NCBI GenBank assembly: GCA_964483545.1
Contig: CAZACC010000001.1
Coordinates: forward strand, 1 to 64,000
DNA length: 64,000 nucleotides
DNA from: JAAYYM01 sp964483545
GTDB taxonomy: Bacteria > Bacillota > Clostridia > Lachnospirales > Lachnospiraceae
Direction of reading: 5' to 3'
Shown here: piece by piece, positions 17,589 through 25,730 of the stretch
Numbering within the stretch: position 1 is the stretch's first letter
Layout: the number at the start of each line of letters is the position of its first letter
Notes under the pieces: generated by a model
The model's input: only the letters and a program-made list of their open reading frames with translations
Databases searched by the model: none
What the model was told of the DNA's origin: nothing
Position numbers and translations under genes: made by a program

Positions 17589-18164
17589 TCACAGAAATGC
17601 TGGAGAAAGCACAATGCCAACCAGAAACGGTAGAATAATTCCAGAGACGATTTGTGCGATTGTATGACGCTTTAGTTTATAGCTTGATAAAAATACACAG
17701 ACCAGCACAGGGATTCCGATTAAAAAAATCCATTGATGAAACATAATCAACATGGCTACGGGACCGGCCGAGCCGACGGCGTGACCACTTAGTTTAAAAT
17801 GAAATACTTTACTGCTGATTAATATTACGAAACCGCAAATAAAGTAGGTCAGATAGATGAAAATGAGTTGTGGAGATTGCTGCAAGAATATGCTTGTAGC
17901 GAGTCCACATATATATCCTACTACAGACAGGATTATGGCAAGGTTGCGCTGACCATCACGTCCAGGAAACCATTTTTTCAGCGGTATCTGCAGTACATAT
18001 GCCAGAGAGGGAAAAATACTAATAAAAGATACAGCCATAATATAATCCGATACATGTATAAAAATACCAGGAACAAAGACAAATAAATAAGTAAATACCA
18101 GCAATGCTAATATAGGTGGAACTGTCAGTATACGTATGATTTTTGAAAGCAGTTCTTTTTTCAT
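17589..18164 (-). CDS. PAP2-like integral membrane protein
   Basis: The 191-residue product has about six membrane helices. KLSGHAVGSAGP resembles the central SGH motif of PAP2 phosphatases, and KLKRHTIAQIVSG resembles the R-x5-H motif, though the spacing is irregular and the usual first KxxxxxxRP motif is replaced by PLKKWFPGRDGQRN. It could be a lipid phosphatase acting on undecaprenyl or phosphatidylglycerol phosphate, or an inactive relative. GAGGT is 7 bases before the ATG at 18164 and only 1 base before the alternative ATG at 18170, so I prefer 18164. It is convergent with the preceding gene, whose stop is 6 bases away. Confidence 0.6.
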   Translation of the reverse strand: MKKELLSKIIRILTVPPILALLVFTYLFVFVPGIFIHVSDYIMAVSFISIFPSLAYVLQIPLKKWFPGRDGQRNLAIILSVVGYICGLATSIFLQQSPQLIFIYLTYFICGFVILISSKVFHFKLSGHAVGSAGPVAMLIMFHQWIFLIGIPVLVCVFLSSYKLKRHTIAQIVSGIILPFLVGIVLSPAFL

Positions 18165-18366
18165 GTTCATTACCTCGCTTCATGTAAAAGTTTTGAATAA
18201 TACATCATGTAGTTTTCAATACTATGTTAGCAGACATTGATATGATTGTCAATTCTTTATTTTTATAAATATTGTGTCCAAATCTGCTGGTTTTATGCGT
18301 ACTGGACTTATATTTTTTAAATGGTATACTAAACCTATCATAGTGATAGAAAAGGAGGGTATCGAC

Positions 18367-18870
18367 ATGTATGATAAGCTGACTCGCAGTGACATTCAGA
18401 AAATGGAGGAAGAGATCGAGCACAGAAAGGTAGTCGTCCGCCATGAATTGCTTGAGCACGTTAAGGTTGCAAGAGCACAGGGTGATCTGAGCGAGAACTT
18501 TGAGTATCATGCTGCCAAGAAAGAAAAAAATCAGAATGAAGGCAGAATCAGATTTCTGGAGAGGATGATTAAAACGGCCATTATCGTAGAAGAAGAATCT
18601 CGCACAGATGAGGTGGGGATCAATAATACGGTAGAAGTTCTATTTGAAGAGGATCAGACAACGGAGAAGTTTCGGATTGTAACGACAATGAGGCAGAACT
18701 CACTAAAAAATCTGATCAGTGTGGAATCACCAATGGGAAAAGCGTTAATGAAGCATAAAGTCGGTGATAAAGTACATATCCAAGTGAATGACCAATACGG
18801 ATATGATGTGACCATTCAGTCCATTGATCAATTAGATGATGGCTCAGATGATGAAATAAGAAGCTTCTAA
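18367..18870 (+). CDS. greA: Transcription elongation factor GreA/GreB family
   Basis: The 167-residue protein has the N-terminal coiled coil (residues 1-80, with ARAQGDLSENFEYHAAK, the conserved tip and the D and E residues that reach the RNA polymerase active site) and a C-terminal FKBP-like domain (VGDKVHIQVNDQYGYDVTI). It stimulates RNA cleavage in backtracked polymerase. The usual 'SPxGxAL' motif is present as SPMGKALM. AAGGAGGG lies 7 bases before the ATG at 18367. The frame extends upstream to 18274 but without a site. A bidirectional terminator follows. Confidence 0.9.
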   Translation: MYDKLTRSDIQKMEEEIEHRKVVVRHELLEHVKVARAQGDLSENFEYHAAKKEKNQNEGRIRFLERMIKTAIIVEEESRTDEVGINNTVEVLFEEDQTTEKFRIVTTMRQNSLKNLISVESPMGKALMKHKVGDKVHIQVNDQYGYDVTIQSIDQLDDGSDDEIRSF

Positions 18871-18886
18871 TTATATTTTAAATCAG

Positions 18887-18930
18887 AAATACCTTCAGAC
18901 AGTTTGATTCTGAAGGTATTTCAATTTTTA
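18887..18930. terminator. Bidirectional terminator between greA and pheA
   Basis: AAATACCTTCAGA (18887-18899) pairs perfectly with TCTGAAGGTATTT (18909-18921), a 13-bp stem with a 9-base loop, followed by TCAATTTTT. It separates the convergent greA and pheA genes; the A-rich 5' side gives a short T run for the minus strand. Confidence 0.88.
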
Positions 18931-18940
18931 AGAATAGATA

Positions 18941-20083
18941 TTACATGATTTCCAAATAACTGCCGAGGTAACTGAACTGTTCACTCATTTCATCAAGCTC
19001 ACAAATCAGTTGAGTAAATTTGGGTGAATATACCGAGGTTTCCAGATCGAAATAGAACATAAATTCAAAATCTCTGTCCGGAAGAGGGCGACTCTCCAGC
19101 TTGACAAGATTAATTCCGAGAGCATAGAACCTAGATAAAACTTTATACAAAGAGCCGGGTTTGTGTCCGATAGTCATCATAATCGATGTTCTATCTGCAC
19201 CTGCATAGATCTCAAGTTTCTTCGTAATACAGATAAAGCGTGTGTAATTATTATCTGTATTTTGAATGGATTCACCGATGGACTGCAGACCATATAGAAC
19301 TGCACATTCATGAGAGGCAATGGCAGCAATGTCATTTCGTTCGGACTCTGCCACGAGCTTGGCAGCTGCCGCAGTATTTTCACAGGCGGTTACTTTTACA
19401 TCCTTTAACTCTTTTAGATAATCCGAACATTGTCCAATAGCCTGTTCATGTGTATAGATTTCTCGAATATCCTCTAATCTTGTGCCAGGCTTTACAAGCA
19501 GGCTGTGGTTAACCTTCAGACGGACACTGCGGACAATGCTGAAATGATATTTCATCATCAGGTCATAGATTGCATTGACAGAGCCAGCTGTACTGTTTTC
19601 TACAGGAAGCACACCATATTTACAAAGCCCTTTATCAATGGCTGAGAATACGCCTTCGAAATTGTTGAAATACATAATGTTAGGAATTTCAAAAATCTTC
19701 TCACAGGCATGCTGAGAGAATGCGCCCTCGACACCCTGACATGCAACAATACCATATGGTGGGAATACTTTATCCGTATTTTCAATGGCATTTGTAATTT
19801 TGTTCATCAGTGCGGTTGACGGATGAATCAGACTTTCTTCATAGGAGCGGCTGATGTCGAACATAAAGGAGTACATCATATAGACATAGGACCGCATGGT
19901 CTCATCAGTGTTTTCCATAATATCCTTTAATTTCTCCTGCACGTAGCCTCCGTCATAGAGTGGCATACCGTTTTTCTGCTTGTAATCAGCAATTTCTCCA
20001 CATTTTTTCATACGACTGCTGACTAATTTGATTAATTCGTTGTCAATCTTTCCGATTTCTTCTCTCATATCCTTCATATCCAT
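18941..20083 (-). CDS. pheA: Bifunctional chorismate mutase / prephenate dehydratase
   Basis: The 380-residue protein joins three parts: a chorismate mutase helix bundle (residues 1-90, MREEIGKIDNELIKLVSSRM), a prephenate dehydratase domain (about 105-285, CQGVEGAFSQHACEKIF, PVENSTAGSVNAIYDLM, and the TRF region NNYTRFICITKK), and a C-terminal ACT domain (GHKPGSLYKVLSRFYALGIN, then ESRPLPDRDFEFMFYFD) for feedback by phenylalanine. It converts chorismate to phenylpyruvate. AAGGAGG lies 7 bases before the ATG. It follows aroF by 43 bases on the minus strand and is the second structural gene behind the phenylalanine leader at 21249-21362, so it is controlled both by attenuation and allostery. 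Confidence 0.95.
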   Translation of the reverse strand: MDMKDMREEIGKIDNELIKLVSSRMKKCGEIADYKQKNGMPLYDGGYVQEKLKDIMENTDETMRSYVYMMYSFMFDISRSYEESLIHPSTALMNKITNAIENTDKVFPPYGIVACQGVEGAFSQHACEKIFEIPNIMYFNNFEGVFSAIDKGLCKYGVLPVENSTAGSVNAIYDLMMKYHFSIVRSVRLKVNHSLLVKPGTRLEDIREIYTHEQAIGQCSDYLKELKDVKVTACENTAAAAKLVAESERNDIAAIASHECAVLYGLQSIGESIQNTDNNYTRFICITKKLEIYAGADRTSIMMTIGHKPGSLYKVLSRFYALGINLVKLESRPLPDRDFEFMFYFDLETSVYSPKFTQLICELDEMSEQFSYLGSYLEIM

Positions 20084-20126
20084 TGTATGATCCTCCTTAG
20101 GTTTATAATATGTTATTATGCAAGCA

Positions 20127-21131
20127 TTACGAAGCTAGGGCTTTTTGTATCTTACGAACCTTTTCAGCTACCTTTGCAAACTGAGATGGTGTCAGTGACT
20201 GGGCTCCATCACACAAAGCCTTTGCTGGATTATTGTGAACCTCTATCATCAGCCCGTCAGCACCTGCTGCTACAGCAGCAAGCGCCATAGGTTCAACCAT
20301 CCTTGCGATTCCAGTCGCATGACTCGGATCGACGACAATAGGTAGATGTGTCAGTTCTCTAAGTGCAGGAATTGCAGATAAGTCAAGAGTATTTCTTGTG
20401 TAGGTTTCAAAGGTTCTAATACCGCGTTCACAGAGAATGACTTGTTCATTACCGCCTGCCATAATGTACTCCGCACTCATCAATAGCTCCTTTAATGTGT
20501 TAGCAAGCCCTCGCTTTAACAGAATGGGCTTTTTGATTTTGCCTAATTCCTTCAGCATTTCATGATTTTGCATATTGCGGGCACCAACTTGAATAATGTC
20601 TACATTTTCAAATTTTGGAAGGTGATTGATGTTCATGATTTCAGTAATAATAGGCATACCTGTCTCCTTTTTAGCACCGAGCAGAAGATCAAGTCCTTCC
20701 GAACGCAGTCCTTGGAAGTCATAGGGAGAGGTTCTGGGTTTGTACGCTCCGCCTCTTAGGATGGTAGCACCAGCTGCCCTGACTGCTTCAGCGACCTCAC
20801 AGATTTGCTCATGGGATTCTACAGAGCAGGGACCTGCAATCATCTGAAAATGGCCCTGTCCAAGCAGCAGATCTCCGACCTGAATAATGGTATCCTCTGG
20901 GTGGAACTTCCGGTTGGAACTTTTGAAAGGGTCACTGACTCTCTTGACGGATTCTACAATGTCCAGACTTTCAATCAGTTCCATATCCATTTTACCAGTA
21001 TCTCCAATTAATCCAAAGACGGAGCAGTATTCTCCTTCGGATTCATGGACGCTGATTCCTTGATTCTCAATCCATTCCTTTAAATGCGTTTTCTGTCCTT
21101 CATCAATTCCTTGTTTTATAACAATGATCAT
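20127..21131 (-). CDS. aroF: 3-deoxy-7-phosphoheptulonate (DAHP) synthase, type I-beta
   Basis: This 334-residue protein condenses phosphoenolpyruvate and erythrose 4-phosphate, the first step of the shikimate pathway. Residues 1-70 form a ferredoxin-like regulatory domain (MIIVIKQGIDEGQKTHLKEW), as in Thermotoga DAHP synthase. The catalytic barrel has MIAGPCSVES, RGGAYKPRTSPYDFQG, ILLKRGL, GIRTFETYTRNTLDL, PIVVDPSHATG and the metal-binding end. The N-terminal domain usually gives inhibition by tyrosine or phenylalanine. GGAGGAG precedes the ATG. It is the first gene after the phenylalanine attenuator, which fits a role mainly in phenylalanine supply together with pheA. Confidence 0.95.
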   Translation of the reverse strand: MIIVIKQGIDEGQKTHLKEWIENQGISVHESEGEYCSVFGLIGDTGKMDMELIESLDIVESVKRVSDPFKSSNRKFHPEDTIIQVGDLLLGQGHFQMIAGPCSVESHEQICEVAEAVRAAGATILRGGAYKPRTSPYDFQGLRSEGLDLLLGAKKETGMPIITEIMNINHLPKFENVDIIQVGARNMQNHEMLKELGKIKKPILLKRGLANTLKELLMSAEYIMAGGNEQVILCERGIRTFETYTRNTLDLSAIPALRELTHLPIVVDPSHATGIARMVEPMALAAVAAGADGLMIEVHNNPAKALCDGAQSLTPSQFAKVAEKVRKIQKALAS

Positions 21132-21188
21132 GTGTGTCTCCTCCTTTTGATTGTCTGCGGGGTTTTCATATCGACATCATTATGATAC

Positions 21189-21222
21189 AAAAAAGGCCCC
21201 ACAGTGATTTACACTGCGAGGC
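21189..21222 (-). terminator. Attenuator terminator of the aroF-pheA leader
   Basis: On the minus strand GCCTCGCAGTG (plus 21212-21222) pairs with CACTGTGGGGC (plus 21196-21206) in an 11-bp stem with two G-U pairs and a 5-base loop, followed by six T. The segment CAGTGTAAATCACT (plus 21203-21216), which includes the 5' arm and loop, can instead pair over 14 positions (with G-U) with GGTGATTTGTGCTG (plus 21272-21285), lying in codons 26-30 of the leader peptide. Those two structures exclude each other. Confidence 0.92.
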
Positions 21223-21248
21223 TCCTATAAACAATGATTATTTCATTC

Positions 21249-21362
21249 CTATACGGACGCTCTATTTTCCACAGCACAAATCACCTTTTCGTCAAAGCTA
21301 CTAAAGCTAAAGCCGAAAAAGTAAAAGAAAAAGTATGCTGCTGAAAATAAGAATTCTCTCAT
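21249..21362 (-). CDS. Phenylalanine-rich leader peptide (attenuation of aroF-pheA)
   Basis: A 37-codon reading frame, ATG at 21362 and TAG at 21249-21251, preceded by GGAGG with 6 bases between. Residues 4-23 contain ten phenylalanines and two tyrosines (YFFFYFFGFSFSSF is the densest part). It is too short for routine gene finding. A consensus promoter lies upstream and a terminator/antiterminator pair downstream. In the standard model, low Phe-tRNA stalls the ribosome at codons 4-23, freeing codons 26-30 to form the antiterminator; when phenylalanine is plentiful the ribosome reaches the stop codon, covers that segment and the terminator forms. The peptide itself probably has no other job. 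All elements are visible directly; the regulation is inferred. Confidence 0.93.
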   Translation of the reverse strand: MREFLFSAAYFFFYFFGFSFSSFDEKVICAVENRASV

Positions 21363-21388
21363 CGTTTTCCTCCAAGTACATTTTCGTC

Positions 21389-21417
21389 ATTCTAACACTG
21401 AAAATATTGAATGTCAA
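21389..21417 (-). promoter_or_regulatory. Consensus promoter of the phe leader-aroF-pheA operon
   Basis: On the minus strand TTGACA (plus 21412-21417) and TAGAAT (plus 21389-21394) are separated by exactly 17 bases. Transcription would start about 20 bases before the leader peptide ATG. Confidence 0.85.
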
Positions 21418-21434
21418 TGTCAGATTATGGGTAT

Positions 21435-21463
21435 TTGATAAATGAGTTCGTTTTTGCTATACT
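21435..21463 (+). promoter_or_regulatory. Promoter of the ABC-F gene
   Basis: TTGATA at 21435-21440 and TATACT at 21458-21463 are separated by 17 bases. It is divergent from the phe operon promoter, whose -35 lies 18 bases away. Confidence 0.7.
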
Positions 21464-21493
21464 ACTAGGGACGAAGAAGATAGAGGTACAGAA

Positions 21494-23488
21494 ATGTTAT
21501 ATCAGATATGTAATGGGGCAGTACGCTTTGCGGCTGAGACCATTTTAGAAAATGTAAATTTTGAGATTAGAAATACAGAAAAGATTGCCGTAGTCGGCAG
21601 AAACGGCAGTGGAAAGACAACACTGCTTAAATTGATTTCGGGGGAAGTAGACCTGTCAAAAAGAGACTCGGATGAGGATATGTCTATCTCACGTGCAGGG
21701 AATCCCACAATTGGTTATTTGAAACAGCTGACATTCGAGGATGAGAATCTAACCTTGGATGCGGAGATTCGGAAGGCTTTTGCTCCGATTTTAAGCATGA
21801 AGGAGAGACTGGCTGAGCTGGTAGAAGAAATGGAAACAGATGCAACAGAGAAGAAAGTTGAGGAATATACAGCACTCGAAGAAAAATTCAAGGATCTTGG
21901 CGGTTATTATTATGAAAAAGAGTATGATACAATGCTTCGCAGCTTTCGGTTCGATCTGTCAGATAAAGAGAAGAAGCTAAGCGAGTTCTCGGGAGGACAG
22001 AGAACAAAACTGGCATTTATTAAGCTGCTGCTTAGCAAGCCAGATATTCTGCTTTTGGATGAGCCAACCAATCATTTAGATATTTCTACGATAGAGTGGT
22101 TGGAAAAATATATGCAGAACTATAATCGTGCTGTTGTAATCGTATCTCATGATCGTATGTTTCTAGATAAGGTCGTAGATGTAGTATACGAAATTGAACA
22201 TCAGAAGGTGAAACGATATGTGGGTAACTATTCTGCTTTCATGAAGCAGAAACGTCAGAATTATGATAAGCAAATGAAGGGTTATATCGCCCAGAAGAAG
22301 GAAATCGCAAGGCTAGAAGCAATTGTGGAGAAATTCAAGAATAAACCGACCAAGGTTGCCATGACACGCTCCAAACTCAAGCAGATTGAGCATATGGAAA
22401 TCATAGAGGCGCCTGATCGTTATGATAATCAGACATTCCATGCGAGCTTTGAGCCAGGAAAAGAGACAGGCAAAGATGTCCTGCTGGTAACAGATCTGAT
22501 CATCGGATATGATCAGCCGCTTGCTAAGGTATCATTGAACGTTAAACGGGGTCAGAAGCTAGGAATCATAGGCGGCAATGGAATCGGAAAGTCAACACTG
22601 CTCAAGACACTGGTTGGTATGATAGAACCGCTGTCAGGCTCATATCACTACGGAGACCGTGTAGAGGTGGGTTATTTTTATCAGCAGATGGCTCAGTATT
22701 CCAGTGAGAAGACAGTGTTGGATGAATTTTGGGATGAATTTCCGACCCTGATGCAGACTGAGGTCAGAAACTGTCTTGGAGCATTTTTGTTTAGTGGGGA
22801 TGATGTGTTTAAGAAGGTTAGCATGCTTTCTGGCGGAGAACGAGTGCGTCTTGCATTGGCCAAGATCTTTAAAAGAAAACCAAATTTTTTGATACTGGAT
22901 GAGCCGACGAACCATATGGATATTGTGGGGAAAGAGACGTTGGAGTCCATGCTAAAGGATTTTTTGGGAACAGTCATTTTTATTTCTCATGACCGCTATT
23001 TCATCAAGCAGGTATCAGATATTCTGCTTGTGATGGATAAGAACAAGGATATACATGGAGAAATGCTTGGAGAATATAAGCTGTATCCATTTGGATATGA
23101 ACAATACATAGAGGAGACAGAGGCAGCTACAGTGAAAGCAGAGGCATCCAGTCAAAATCAAGACGTTAAGATAGAGAAAAAGAGAATGGTCGGAATTTCT
23201 TTTGGTAAGTCGGAGACTGAGGTAGATACAGCGGAAGCAGATAGCAAATATTATAATCCAGGAAAAGTACAATCAAAACTAGAGCGGAAAATTAAAAGAA
23301 AAGAAGAACAGCTAGAGGAATGCGAGACAGAGTTACAGCAACTGAAGGAAGACCTCCAGAATCCAGAATTGGTTAGCGATTATGTACGATTACAAGAGAT
23401 TCAGAAGGAAATTGATGAGCGAGAGGAACAGTTGCTGGATTTGATGTCTGAATGGGATGAACTACAGTCATTGTTAGCAAAATGCTAA
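21494..23488 (+). CDS. ABC-F family ATPase
   Basis: The 664-residue protein has two ATP-binding cassettes and no membrane helix. Cassette 1 has GRNGSGKTTLL, FSGGQRTKLAF and LLLDEPTNHLD; cassette 2 (from about residue 325) has GGNGIGKSTLL, LSGGERVRLAL and LILDEPTNHMD. Between them is the charged P-site tRNA interaction linker with EKFKNKPTKVAMTRSK. The end (from about residue 590) is a coiled coil rich in K, E and Q. ABC-F proteins act on ribosomes, as translation factors or antibiotic-resistance factors. The layout is closest to the YdiF/Uup-type housekeeping group because of its C-terminal coiled coil; a resistance role is not excluded. Confidence 0.9.
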   Translation: MLYQICNGAVRFAAETILENVNFEIRNTEKIAVVGRNGSGKTTLLKLISGEVDLSKRDSDEDMSISRAGNPTIGYLKQLTFEDENLTLDAEIRKAFAPILSMKERLAELVEEMETDATEKKVEEYTALEEKFKDLGGYYYEKEYDTMLRSFRFDLSDKEKKLSEFSGGQRTKLAFIKLLLSKPDILLLDEPTNHLDISTIEWLEKYMQNYNRAVVIVSHDRMFLDKVVDVVYEIEHQKVKRYVGNYSAFMKQKRQNYDKQMKGYIAQKKEIARLEAIVEKFKNKPTKVAMTRSKLKQIEHMEIIEAPDRYDNQTFHASFEPGKETGKDVLLVTDLIIGYDQPLAKVSLNVKRGQKLGIIGGNGIGKSTLLKTLVGMIEPLSGSYHYGDRVEVGYFYQQMAQYSSEKTVLDEFWDEFPTLMQTEVRNCLGAFLFSGDDVFKKVSMLSGGERVRLALAKIFKRKPNFLILDEPTNHMDIVGKETLESMLKDFLGTVIFISHDRYFIKQVSDILLVMDKNKDIHGEMLGEYKLYPFGYEQYIEETEAATVKAEASSQNQDVKIEKKRMVGISFGKSETEVDTAEADSKYYNPGKVQSKLERKIKRKEEQLEECETELQQLKEDLQNPELVSDYVRLQEIQKEIDEREEQLLDLMSEWDELQSLLAKC

Positions 23489-23545
23489 GGTGATGAAACG
23501 GAAACAACACGGAAACAACATAGTAACAAAAACTACATTATAGGG

Positions 23546-23574
23546 TTGACAAAACGACCGATTATCTGTAAACT
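23546..23574 (+). promoter_or_regulatory. Promoter of the degV-family gene
   Basis: TTGACA at 23546-23551 and TAAACT at 23569-23574 are separated by 17 bases. The ATG is 33 bases downstream. Just upstream, GGAAACAACA is repeated at 23500 and 23511. Confidence 0.65.
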
Positions 23575-23606
23575 GGACACAGAATACAGTAAGAGAGGGC
23601 ATTATT

Positions 23607-24443
23607 ATGATACAGATTATCACAGACAGCTCCAGTGATATTTCACAGGAGAAGGCAAAAAAACTCAACTTGATTGTGATGCCGTTAACCGTACGTTTTG
23701 GAGAAGATGTATATAAAAGCGGAATCGACATTACCAATGAGGAGTATTATCAAAGACTTGTTACCGAGAAAAATCTTCCGTCTACGGCACAGGTCAATCC
23801 TTTTGAATTTGAAGAGAAATACAAGGAATTGCTTGACCGTGGAGATGAGATTATCAGTATCCATATTTCAAGTGAACTGAGCGGCACCTGTCAGTCGGCA
23901 TCTATTGCAAAGGACAATCTGGATACGAATCAAATTACTGTGATTGATTCTCGCAATGTTTGTAGTGCTTTGGGACTGCTTGCGATCATTGCTGGTCAGA
24001 TGAGAGATCGGGGAGCCACAGCGGCAGAGATTACAGAGGCTATTCAGTCATATATACCAAAATTACATTTGTTTGTTGCACTTGAGACTCTTGATTATGT
24101 TAAAAAAGGCGGCAGAATATCACCGACAGTTGCATTTGTAGGTAGTGCACTGGGTCTGCATCCGATTGTATCCCTGATTGAGGGAAAGATCGAGGTGGTA
24201 GATAAGGCGAAAGGAAAGAAATCTTCAGTAAAGTGGATGTCAAAGAAGATTGCTGAGCTTCCTAATAAAAAGGATCTTCCGTTACTGGTAGGACATGCGA
24301 ATGCTTCGGATAAGGGCGAAGAATTGTGGAAACTGCTTGAGGAGCAAGGTATTACAGGAATTGAGGATAATGTATGTATGGGACCTGTAGTCGGCACATA
24401 CAGTGGCCCGGGTGCAGTAGGAATCTTTTATATAGAAGATTAA
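23607..24443 (+). CDS. DegV family fatty-acid-binding protein
   Basis: This 278-residue protein matches DegV from end to end: IQIITDSSSDISQEKAKKL at the start, STAQVNPFEFEEKY, ISSELSGTCQSASIAKDNL, LETLDYVKKGGRIS, and a final MGPVVGTYSGPGAVGIFY. DegV/FakB proteins bind a fatty acid and present it to the FakA kinase, allowing exogenous fatty acids to enter phospholipid synthesis. No fakA is visible here. Gram-positive genomes carry several DegV copies, so this copy's preferred fatty acid is unknown. GAGAGGG precedes the ATG. Confidence 0.92.
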   Translation: MIQIITDSSSDISQEKAKKLNLIVMPLTVRFGEDVYKSGIDITNEEYYQRLVTEKNLPSTAQVNPFEFEEKYKELLDRGDEIISIHISSELSGTCQSASIAKDNLDTNQITVIDSRNVCSALGLLAIIAGQMRDRGATAAEITEAIQSYIPKLHLFVALETLDYVKKGGRISPTVAFVGSALGLHPIVSLIEGKIEVVDKAKGKKSSVKWMSKKIAELPNKKDLPLLVGHANASDKGEELWKLLEEQGITGIEDNVCMGPVVGTYSGPGAVGIFYIED

Positions 24444-24550
24444 ATCTGAATATAGATAACAGATGGGTAAACAAGAATCAGTATGTCTTATTAATTTCAT
24501 AGGACTTTCTGGTTCTTTGTTTTATATTATGCTAAGCTTTTTGAAAATCG

Positions 24551-24579
24551 TTGAATGTTTGTGGTAGAAATGCTACTAT
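24551..24579 (+). promoter_or_regulatory. Probable promoter of the zinc-ribbon/TPM pair
   Basis: TTGAAT at 24551-24556 and TACTAT at 24574-24579 are separated by 17 bases, 65 bases before the ATG at 24645. Confidence 0.5.
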
Positions 24580-24644
24580 ATTTAAGATAGTCTATTGTTG
24601 TTATTTATGGAACACAAATGAGTAGAAAAGGGGGAAAATGAACT

Positions 24645-25730
24645 ATGGATGTAGTAAATTATCAATGTCCAAATTGTGATGCTCCGCTGAAATTCAGCAG
24701 CAGTAGCCAGAAATGGGATTGTGAGTTCTGCGGAAGCAGTTTTGTGCTGGATGATTTAAAGGGACAGGAAGCTAAGGGAGAGGGAATTGTCACCGGCGGT
24801 GAATATGATGCAAAGGAAAACGAATGGAGAGAAGAAGAGCTACAGGGAATGAGGGTTTATTCCTGCGAGCAGTGCGGTGGAGAAATCATTGCAGATGATA
24901 CTACATCAGCTTCATTTTGTCCTTACTGTGGGAATACAGCAATATTTTCAAAGCAGTTTGAAGATGCTTTCAGGCCGGAATCTGTCATTCCGTTCAAAAT
25001 GGATAAAAAACAGGCAAAAGAATCCTTCAAGCAGTTCTGTAAGGGAAAATGGCTGATTCCAAAGGACTTTACTTCAGAGAATAAGATCAATGAAATTACA
25101 GGCATTTATGTTCCGTTTTGGATGTATGACTGTGAGGCGGATGCAGATATATCCTTCCACGCAACAAAGGTGAACACATGGAAACAAGGAGATTATCAAT
25201 ATACTAAGACGGATTACTATTCGGTAAAACGTGCTGGAACCATGAACTTTAACCAGGTACCAACTGATGGATCTACAAAGATGGATGATAATCTAATGAG
25301 TGCAATTGAGCCATTTGATTATCAGGAATTTGCTCCGTTTTCAACGGCATATTTATCGGGATATTTTGCAGAAAAATATGATCAGAGCGCAGAGGATGTA
25401 AAGCCGCGTGTTGACTCCAGAATGAGAAATTCGGCAGTTAGGGTGATGCAGGATACAGTCAGCGGCTATTCTTCGGTCAGTGTTGCTCAGAATGTTACAA
25501 ATCTGAATTATGGCAAGACACATTATGTATTGCTTCCAGTATGGATGTTAGCCAGCAAATATAAGGATAAGGATTATATGTTTGCTATGAATGGGCAAAC
25601 GGGGAAAATGGTAGGCAACCTTCCAGTTTCTGTACCCAGAACCATTGCTACATTCTTTGGAATTATGGGTGGTACAGCATTTGTCATATATCTTATAAAT
25701 GTAATCAGGTTCTTGGTAGGAGGTGTGTGA
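24645..25730 (+). CDS. Zinc-ribbon membrane-anchored protein
   Basis: The 361-residue protein opens with two zinc ribbons: CPNCDAPLKF with CEFCGSSF (residues about 6-35), and CEQCGGEII with CPYCGNTAIF (about 75-105). A beta-rich central part includes YVPFWMYDCEADADI and VLLPVWMLASKYKDKDYMFA, typical of the 'TFIIB-type zinc ribbon' proteins found in Clostridia. A single hydrophobic helix ends the protein (TIATFFGIMGGTAFVIYLI). The function is unknown. It overlaps the TPM gene by one base (TGATG), and the pair forms an operon, so both probably act at the membrane together. Confidence 0.75.
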   Translation: MDVVNYQCPNCDAPLKFSSSSQKWDCEFCGSSFVLDDLKGQEAKGEGIVTGGEYDAKENEWREEELQGMRVYSCEQCGGEIIADDTTSASFCPYCGNTAIFSKQFEDAFRPESVIPFKMDKKQAKESFKQFCKGKWLIPKDFTSENKINEITGIYVPFWMYDCEADADISFHATKVNTWKQGDYQYTKTDYYSVKRAGTMNFNQVPTDGSTKMDDNLMSAIEPFDYQEFAPFSTAYLSGYFAEKYDQSAEDVKPRVDSRMRNSAVRVMQDTVSGYSSVSVAQNVTNLNYGKTHYVLLPVWMLASKYKDKDYMFAMNGQTGKMVGNLPVSVPRTIATFFGIMGGTAFVIYLINVIRFLVGGV

